DNA of 11,771 nucleotides, taken from NCBI GenBank assembly GCA_964585635.1, contig CAZPEV010000106.1, positions 1 to 11,771 on the forward strand, read 5' to 3'. Each line of letters opens with the position of its first letter. The first letter of the stretch is position 1. A program made the position numbers and the translations under genes. Below, in pieces: positions 6,454-11,771 of this stretch. Below the pieces are notes generated by a model. That model was given only the letters and a program-made list of their open reading frames with translations, did no database searches and was not told the DNA's origin. The DNA is from CAZPEV01 sp964585635 (lineage in GTDB: Bacteria > Zixibacteria > MSB-5A5 > GN15 > JAAZOE01).

Positions 6454-6550
6454 CGAAACGAGAAAAGACTTGCGAACTCGAGTTCTGTCGTGCATGTTAT
6501 TATCACGGTGTCAGGCCGTCTATGCCTCTTCCGGGGATCTTCGAGACGGG

Positions 6551-6577
6551 TTGACTTTTCAAAAGATATTCAATAAT
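6551..6577 (+). promoter_or_regulatory. possible promoter of the FG-GAP gene
   Basis: TTGACT (6551-6556) is a good -35 box. Downstream are AATAAT (6572-6577, spacer 15) and ATAATG (6573-6578, spacer 16); neither is ideal. Transcription would start around 6585, about 70 bases before the ATG at 6654. Confidence 0.35.
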
Positions 6578-6653
6578 GCCGGCGCATGAGCTGATTTTGC
6601 AGGCATACACAGAACACTGGGGTTTAGGCGAAATTCATCTGTGGAGGTTCTTT

Positions 6654-9107
6654 ATGAGCAGAGGCATAATGATCTTTTTCATCCTGCTGCTGTTTTGGGC
6701 GGCCGGGGTGACGGCCGCGGAATTGATCTTCAAGGCGCCGGTGATCTGTCCCGGCGGCTCGTATTACTACGCCCTCGCCGTCGCCGATGTCGATAAGGAT
6801 GGCAACGACGATATCATTACTACCGATGCCGATGACAACAACGTCACCATCTTCCTGACGCGGGCCGACGGCACTTTCAGCCGGCCGATCGTCTATGATA
6901 TCCAGGGCGCATCCTATACTCTGGCGGTCGCTGATCTCAGCGGCGACGGATACGTCGATATCGTCGTCGGGCGGGAAATCGGTTACGATGACAAATTGGG
7001 GATTTTGCTGAACAAGGGGGACGGGACTTTTGACCCCCCGGTGAATTACGATATTTATAACACACCGTACGGATTGACAATCGTGGACGTCGACGGCGAC
7101 GGCGATCAGGATGTTTTGTCGTCTACCCATAACTACGTGCAGATGTTCCGAAACCAGGGTAATGGGACCTTTGATCCGGCGGTGGATTTCACGGCGGCCT
7201 ACAATATGAACGCCGGCGTGGCCGCGGCCGATTTCGACGACGACGGCGACATCGACTTTGCGGTCAACAACTACGAATTCGACAGCACCCAGGTGTTTTT
7301 CAATGACGGTTCGGGGAACTTCACTTCCAGCGGTCGCTACTATTCGGGCCATTACCCCAACAGCCTGAATGCGATCGCCATCAATGACGATGCCTATCCT
7401 GATCTGGTCATCACCAATCGCACCACCGGCAAGATCACGATCTTGATGAACGACGGCGACGGGACATTCGCCGCGCCGGCGCAATACACGGTCGGTTCTG
7501 ATCCCCAGTGGGCGGATCCGGCCGATTTTAACGGCGACGGTGATATCGATGTGGCGGTGGCGACCTGGACCGGCAAGGGGATATCGATGCTATTCAATAA
7601 CGGCGACGGCACGTTTGCCCCGGCGGTCAATTACCTGTTTAGCGAGTGTCCTTCAGTCGCCTCCGGCGACTTCGACCAAGACGGCGACCTCGACCTGGCC
7701 TTGACGCCCGGGGGAAAAAGCATAACGGTCGCCTATAATGCAGGCGACGGGTCCTTTCCTGACGTTCAGAAATATGCCGTCGGCACCAAGGCCTGGGGTG
7801 TGGCCATAGGCGACCTGGATAATAATGACAACCTGGATATCGCCGTCACCAATTTTACATCCGGTACGGTGACGACGCTTATCAACAACGGCGACAGCAC
7901 GTTCTCTGCCGGCACGATGACCGACCTCCCGGCCGGAGCCGGTCCGGCGGGGATAGCCATGGCCGATCTCGACGGTGACATGATCGATGAGATGATCATC
8001 GCCGATTTCAACAAGGACAGCATCACGGTAAAAGATTACGCGGCGGCGGGCGCCACCAATTATCTCGCCGGCGACGGCCCCAGGTGTGTCGTGGCAGGCC
8101 TTATCGACGGCGACGCCTATCCGGACGTGGTCGTCGTGAATGAAAACACCAAGAGCTTTCTGGTCTATCTCAATGACGGCAGCGGCGGGCTTCTGACTCC
8201 GGCGGCCTACCCGACCACCAACACCCCGTTTGCCGTCGCCATCGCCGATCTCGACGGCGACGGCGACAACGACGTGGCGATAGCCAACGACGGCACGTAT
8301 CCTGGGTATCATCAGCGGGTATTTCTGAACGACGGCAACGGGGCCTTTACCCCTGGGCCGCTTCTCCCCATCAGCTACTGGGGCAATTCGGTGATCGCGG
8401 GTGATATCGATGGCGATGGCGACGTCGATCTTGTATATGGACAGGACGACAGCAAGGTCACGGTCTACAAGAATAATGGGAGTGGTGCCTTTCCCGATTC
8501 GACCGGATATGAAATGCCCTTTACTCCGAGCGGTTTCTTCGTTGCGGATTTCGATCTGGATGGTCACGACGATCTGGCCGTCGCCAACAAATGGGATGGT
8601 TACTTCGCAGTCATGTTCAACCGTGGCGACGGCGTCTTTGACAGAACCGGTTACTTCCGCCTTGGTGATTACGGCAAGTCTATTACCGGCGCTGATCTTG
8701 ACGGCGACGGCGATATTGATTTGGCCGCCCCGACCTGTACCGATCATGCCGATTCCCTGAGAATCTTCTGGAATCAAAAGGAACTAATCCCGGCGGGAAT
8801 CGGTGATGAACCGCAGAAACCGCTGCCGAATCTCTTTGCCCTCAGGCAGAATTATCCGAATCCGTTTAATCCTTCGACGACCATTGAATACTCGCTGTCA
8901 AGAGCCGCAGAAGTCACTATTACCATCGGCAATGTCCTGGGCCAGACGGTCTGCACGCTGGAGCAGGAAGATCAGCCGGCGGGACAACACCGGGTTATCT
9001 GGAACGGCAAGGATGCGGCGGGCAGAACGGTCGCATCGGGCGTTTATTTCTATCGCCTGAAGGCGGGGGATTTTGTCCGCGCGAAAAAAATGATCTTGTT
9101 GAAATGA
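6654..9107 (+). CDS. exported protein with 14 FG-GAP/VCBS repeats and a T9SS-like C-terminal sorting domain
   Basis: The product has 817 residues. The ATG at 6654 follows GGAGG (6643-6647) with 6 bases between and directly begins a signal peptide (residues 1-21 or 22, ending VTAA). Residues about 30-712 are a tandem array of FG-GAP/VCBS repeats. Acidic Ca-binding loops of the DxDxDGxxD type begin near residues 45, 94, 145, 193, 242, 291, 339, 387, 438, 483, 532, 584, 632 and 681. That is 14 repeats at 45-52 residue spacing, which suggests two seven-bladed beta-propellers. The loops near 242, 438 and 483 are degenerate. Residues about 724-817 are a Por-secretion/FlgD-like C-terminal domain (NYPNPFNPSTT, then an Ig-like fold ending FVRAKKMILLK), the tail that directs proteins through type IX secretion in FCB bacteria. 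It is probably an adhesive or scaffolding surface protein; no enzymatic motif is visible. It converges with the next gene. Confidence 0.88.
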   Translation: MSRGIMIFFILLLFWAAGVTAAELIFKAPVICPGGSYYYALAVADVDKDGNDDIITTDADDNNVTIFLTRADGTFSRPIVYDIQGASYTLAVADLSGDGYVDIVVGREIGYDDKLGILLNKGDGTFDPPVNYDIYNTPYGLTIVDVDGDGDQDVLSSTHNYVQMFRNQGNGTFDPAVDFTAAYNMNAGVAAADFDDDGDIDFAVNNYEFDSTQVFFNDGSGNFTSSGRYYSGHYPNSLNAIAINDDAYPDLVITNRTTGKITILMNDGDGTFAAPAQYTVGSDPQWADPADFNGDGDIDVAVATWTGKGISMLFNNGDGTFAPAVNYLFSECPSVASGDFDQDGDLDLALTPGGKSITVAYNAGDGSFPDVQKYAVGTKAWGVAIGDLDNNDNLDIAVTNFTSGTVTTLINNGDSTFSAGTMTDLPAGAGPAGIAMADLDGDMIDEMIIADFNKDSITVKDYAAAGATNYLAGDGPRCVVAGLIDGDAYPDVVVVNENTKSFLVYLNDGSGGLLTPAAYPTTNTPFAVAIADLDGDGDNDVAIANDGTYPGYHQRVFLNDGNGAFTPGPLLPISYWGNSVIAGDIDGDGDVDLVYGQDDSKVTVYKNNGSGAFPDSTGYEMPFTPSGFFVADFDLDGHDDLAVANKWDGYFAVMFNRGDGVFDRTGYFRLGDYGKSITGADLDGDGDIDLAAPTCTDHADSLRIFWNQKELIPAGIGDEPQKPLPNLFALRQNYPNPFNPSTTIEYSLSRAAEVTITIGNVLGQTVCTLEQEDQPAGQHRVIWNGKDAAGRTVASGVYFYRLKAGDFVRAKKMILLK

Positions 9108-9130
9108 TCTCGCGGGCCATCGCTTGGCTG

Positions 9131-9163
9131 GGACGGGCCGATATCGGCCCGTCCTTTGCTTTT
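9131..9163 (+). terminator. perfect-palindrome terminator of the FG-GAP gene
   Basis: GGACGGGCCGATATCGGCCCGTCC (9131-9154) is a 24-base perfect palindrome, equal to a 10-bp stem with an ATAT loop. It is followed by TTTGCTTTTA and lies 24 bases past the stop of the rightward gene. On the minus strand the hairpin is followed by CAGCCAAGCG with no T-run, so it is a weaker candidate stop for the convergent gene. Confidence 0.8.
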
Positions 9164-9194
9164 ACTTCGCTTACTCACGTCAGACGAGCCAACA

Positions 9195-11492
9195 CTATGG
9201 GCAGCATGGCTCCGCGCCCCCTTTGAATACGTAATTTATGCAGTAGACGCAATCACCGACGTTGATGGCATTATCAGCATTAAGGTCGCCGGCTTGAAGC
9301 GGCGCCGGGGCAACCCCGCCGCGAAAGATGTAGTCGATTATAAAGACGGCGTCGCCGACGTTCTTTGCGCCATCGCCGTTGGCGTCCCCGCACTCGTACA
9401 GCGCCCGAGCGACGATAAACGTGCTCAGCGAGCCGGTCGTCCCGCACACTATGTTGGCCGCCGTATCGATTGCTAAGGTGATCCCCATCCAACCCGTTCC
9501 CGTATATTGCCGAATCCGGATCTTGCGCGATTCAACGGACGGCGTCCAGCCCGGATCTTCGTACCCGAGGCAAACTTTGATATTACCGGCATACACAGCA
9601 GTGGTCGCGATCGAATAATAGGCGGGGTATGCATCCGGCATGATTTGGTAATAAGGCAGGGACGGGCCCTCGGCGACCTTATGCAGGGTGGTCGTGCCCT
9701 CGAGAAGGACGTTGTCGAAAGTGACAGTTACCCCGCCTCCAAAATCAAGAATCACGCCGGAGCCCGCGGGGGTCGCGATCCCAAAGGAGCAGGCGTCTCC
9801 GATGCCGTCCCCGTCGCTGTCCTCCTGCAGAGGATTGCCGACATAGGGACAGTTATCCGTCGGGCAGGTGTTGGCGGCGAATCCGGGATCGCCGTAGCCA
9901 TCGCCGTCGAAGTCGGTGCACTCATCGCAGGCGTTGCCGATGCCGTCGCCATCCAAGTCCGCCTGATCGGGATTATACACCACCGGGCAGTTGTCAACGG
10001 GGCATTCATTGCCGGGATTTCCGGGATCGCCGAAGCCGTCACTTTCACCATCCACGCATCGGCCGTTTGCGGCGATCGCGATCTTCGTCGCATGGTATGT
10101 GACAGCAAGGTCAAGGTCGCCGTCGTTGTCAAAATCCGCGGCGGCGGGACTAGCGGCGCCGTTATCCATGGCGAAACTTAGGGGGAGAGAAAACTGGCCG
10201 TTCCCGTTATTCCGGAAGAAGAAGAAGTCACCGGAAACGGCTATTATATCCTGGTCCCCGTCCCCGTCAAAGTCGCCGGCGATGATTGTGGCACCCCGTT
10301 TTCCGGAACCATAATCGACTTTATCGGCAAAGGAGCCGTCATGGTTGTTCATGAATACGGAGATGGTATACGCACACCCGTTGTACACGGCCAGATCGAC
10401 AGCTCCGTCGGCGTCAAAATCGGCGGCCACGATTGCTCCGGGGCCGCAACCGCTTTCGAGCGAACCTCCGGCGGTAAATGACCCGGAACCGTCATTAAGC
10501 AGAATCGAGACCGTATTGGAGCCATAATTGCTGCAGGCGAGATCAAGATCACCGTCTCCATCCAGGTCCGCCGCGACCACGCGGGATGGCTTCGAATTCA
10601 ATGGATAAGTCGAACCTACGGAGAAGTCGCCCAACCCGTCGTTGAGTAGAATAGATACTGCTCCCAACGAGTACGGATAAATGTCGGAATTGATCACGGC
10701 CAAATCGATGTCGCCGTCACCATCAAAATCCCCCCCGGCCGAAGATCCAAAGTGGCCACCGTGGTAATGGACTGCCTGTGGGGTGAAACCGGCGTTCCCA
10801 TCGTTCAACAGGAAAAACACGGTGTCGCCGCCGCTGGTTGCGACCAGATCGACGCTGCCGTTGCCATCCAAATCTGAGGCGAATAAATTCCGGATAACCG
10901 GATCTCCCGGAAGGGGTATATCTGTCAGCAGCGTCAAGCCCCCCAGGCCGTCGTTGTTCAGCACGGTAACGTTATCCCGGCGCCCGGCGGCCAGATCAAT
11001 ATCGCCATCGCCGTCATAATCGGCGGGGACAACGAAGTATGCCGTACTGCCCAACTGGTACTCCTGGCGAGCATAAAACGTTCCGCCCGGGCCGCCCGCG
11101 ACATCGGTGACAAACGTCCACAAATACGCCGCCGCCAGCGGCGTCCCGACCGAGGACGTGATTGCGGTCGTCAATTCCGCTACGACGACCTCGCCGTTGT
11201 CAAAGGGAACATCCGGAACAAAGGTGGCCGTCTGGGTTGGTACCAAATAGGTGATGACACCGGAGTGGGGGCCGGTCAGCTCACCATGCACGACAAAAGT
11301 GGCGGCGTTGATCGTAGCTGGGTCCATGGTGGTCGTAAAGGTTGCTGAAATCGCGGTGGTCGGCGCAACATTTAGGGCATATTGCGCCGGCGAAACGGAG
11401 CCAACCTGCGGTGATTGGGCCGTCAGAGGCTGGGATGCGGCCAATAGTATGATTATGGCCGCGACCGCTGCAGACATCCTTGTTCCCTGCAT
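9195..11492 (-). CDS. exported Big_5 / FG-GAP propeller / TSP3 / dockerin protein
   Basis: This 765-residue protein starts at the ATG at 11492, with GGAGG 5 bases upstream. Residues 1-26 are a signal peptide ending LTAQ. Residues about 28-130 resemble a bacterial Big_5 (SbsA-like) Ig domain. Residues about 140-475 carry seven FG-GAP repeats with Ca-binding loops starting near 158, 207, 255, 309, 358, 407 and 453, enough for one seven-bladed propeller. Residues about 479-569 are thrombospondin type 3 repeats (CPVDNCP, CPTDNCP, DLDGDGIGNAC, DSDGDGIGDAC). Residues about 570-698 form a beta-rich domain that often follows TSP3 repeats in such proteins and has no known function. Residues 701-765 are a two-repeat dockerin-like domain (GDANGDG, GDLNADN) ending PCCP, like the M28 peptidase. 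No catalytic motif is seen. It is probably a calcium-rich surface or extracellular scaffold protein. Its promoter at 11572-11600 is an exact consensus. Confidence 0.88.
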   Translation of the reverse strand: MQGTRMSAAVAAIIILLAASQPLTAQSPQVGSVSPAQYALNVAPTTAISATFTTTMDPATINAATFVVHGELTGPHSGVITYLVPTQTATFVPDVPFDNGEVVVAELTTAITSSVGTPLAAAYLWTFVTDVAGGPGGTFYARQEYQLGSTAYFVVPADYDGDGDIDLAAGRRDNVTVLNNDGLGGLTLLTDIPLPGDPVIRNLFASDLDGNGSVDLVATSGGDTVFFLLNDGNAGFTPQAVHYHGGHFGSSAGGDFDGDGDIDLAVINSDIYPYSLGAVSILLNDGLGDFSVGSTYPLNSKPSRVVAADLDGDGDLDLACSNYGSNTVSILLNDGSGSFTAGGSLESGCGPGAIVAADFDADGAVDLAVYNGCAYTISVFMNNHDGSFADKVDYGSGKRGATIIAGDFDGDGDQDIIAVSGDFFFFRNNGNGQFSLPLSFAMDNGAASPAAADFDNDGDLDLAVTYHATKIAIAANGRCVDGESDGFGDPGNPGNECPVDNCPVVYNPDQADLDGDGIGNACDECTDFDGDGYGDPGFAANTCPTDNCPYVGNPLQEDSDGDGIGDACSFGIATPAGSGVILDFGGGVTVTFDNVLLEGTTTLHKVAEGPSLPYYQIMPDAYPAYYSIATTAVYAGNIKVCLGYEDPGWTPSVESRKIRIRQYTGTGWMGITLAIDTAANIVCGTTGSLSTFIVARALYECGDANGDGAKNVGDAVFIIDYIFRGGVAPAPLQAGDLNADNAINVGDCVYCINYVFKGGAEPCCP

Positions 11493-11771
11493 ACAACCCT
11501 CCCGAGATTGTGTGTGTAGAAATTTTGCGTTACTCCCCTGCGGCGGGTTGGGATGGTGGTGATCTCGATTAATTATACATCCGATTCATCCAAATGTCAA
11601 GCGATAAGTGCCGGCATCTGACCCAATTAGCGGCGAGGCCGACCCATATCCCGCTGAAGACGCACACCCGATTTATGAAGCATGAAGCTTATGAGACAGC
11701 CTTCAGAGCTCCACCGACATCTGCACACAGGGTCAGACTACGGACAAAGCAGGATGCGACTCCCCTTGGCA
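11493..11771. other. upstream region of the dockerin/FG-GAP gene, no gene seen
   Basis: The last 279 bases hold the leader and promoter of the leftward gene. Beyond 11600 I find no credible reading frame. One 8-base inverted pair (TCTGACCC 11617-11624, GGGTCAGA 11730-11737) is too short to interpret. Confidence 0.5.
11572..11600 (-). promoter_or_regulatory. exact-consensus sigma-70 promoter
   Basis: On the minus strand TTGACA (11595-11600), a 17-base spacer and TATAAT (11572-11577) match both boxes and the optimal spacing exactly. Transcription should start near 11565, about 70 bases before the ATG at 11492. High constitutive expression of the dockerin/FG-GAP protein is the natural reading. 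Confidence 0.85.

Larger units (their letters stand above)
6326..6653. other. divergent intergenic region with two palindromes
   Basis: This is the 328-base gap between the leftward glutathione peroxidase gene and the rightward FG-GAP gene. It contains a perfect 9-bp hairpin (6430-6453), a 12-base perfect palindrome GAACTCGAGTTC (6474-6485) and a weak promoter-like pair (6551-6577). The frame of the FG-GAP gene is open upstream to 6576, but the ribosome site at 6643-6647 argues for the later start. Confidence 0.6.

Noticed and set aside
6576..6653. Upstream ATG start for the FG-GAP protein
   Set aside because: It would place 26 non-hydrophobic residues before the signal peptide, and the GGAGG site is positioned for 6654.
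6624..7484. Leftward 286-codon frame opposite the FG-GAP signal peptide and first repeats
   Set aside because: It is the same antisense repeat artefact, without a start signal or recognisable fold.
7653..8777. Leftward 374-codon frame opposite the FG-GAP gene
   Set aside because: It is the antisense of the repeated Asp-Gly codons, giving a periodic VAVAVEI pattern; the sense strand has signal peptide, repeats and sorting domain.
6741..8790. CRISPR-like repeat array, suggested by recurring GACGGCGACGGCGA strings
   Set aside because: The recurrences are in frame, of uneven spacing, and encode Ca-binding loops of FG-GAP repeats.
420..11492. Cellulosome locus, suggested by dockerins
   Set aside because: There is no cohesin, scaffoldin, carbohydrate-binding module or glycoside hydrolase in the window.
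11617..11737. Inverted pair TCTGACCC / GGGTCAGA
   Set aside because: Eight bases over about 120 bases is expected by chance.

Overview
The window most likely comes from an uncultured or metagenome-assembled Gram-negative bacterium of the FCB group; a Zixibacteria-like lineage is my best guess. This is inferred from protein style, not from a marker gene. Three features point that way: a Por-secretion/FlgD-like C-terminal sorting domain with the motif NYPNPFNPSTT, two secreted proteins ending in dockerin-like repeats of the form GDxNxDxxxNVGDxVYxINYIFKGG with a PCCP tail, and large FG-GAP/VCBS propeller proteins. A run of exactly 10 N (4509-4518) shows that the sequence is a scaffold.

Layout. 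1-416 is gene-free and holds two copies of a short dispersed repeat, a G/C-rich hairpin repeat and the terminator of the first gene. 417-3542 (-) is a secreted M28 metallopeptidase with fibronectin III modules, a glutamine-amidotransferase/ThuA-like region and a C-terminal dockerin. 3543-4357 is an 815-base non-coding stretch with a strong promoter (3960-3988), a possibly structured leader of about 410 nt, and tRNA-like fragments near 4051-4200. 4358-5476 (-) is a membrane-anchored metallophosphoesterase of the YaeI/LpxG type, interrupted by the assembly gap. 5735-6325 (-) is an exported Cys-type glutathione peroxidase with its own terminator. 6326-6653 is a divergent intergenic region with two palindromes. 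6654-9107 (+) is an 817-residue exported protein with 14 FG-GAP repeats and a C-terminal sorting domain. 9195-11492 (-) is a 765-residue exported protein with a Big_5 Ig-like domain, 7 FG-GAP repeats, thrombospondin type 3 repeats, an unassigned domain and a dockerin. The last two genes converge on a perfect palindromic terminator. A promoter matching the sigma-70 consensus exactly (TTGACA-17-TATAAT) precedes the last gene.

The genes do not form one operon: most have their own promoter or terminator. Four of the five products carry signal peptides and the fifth has N-terminal membrane helices, so this is an envelope and cell-surface gene cluster. Two C-terminal tail types occur side by side, dockerin on two proteins and a T9SS-like tail on one. 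FG-GAP loop counts of 7 and 14 fit one and two seven-bladed propellers. I see no defence system, CRISPR array, transposase or integrase.
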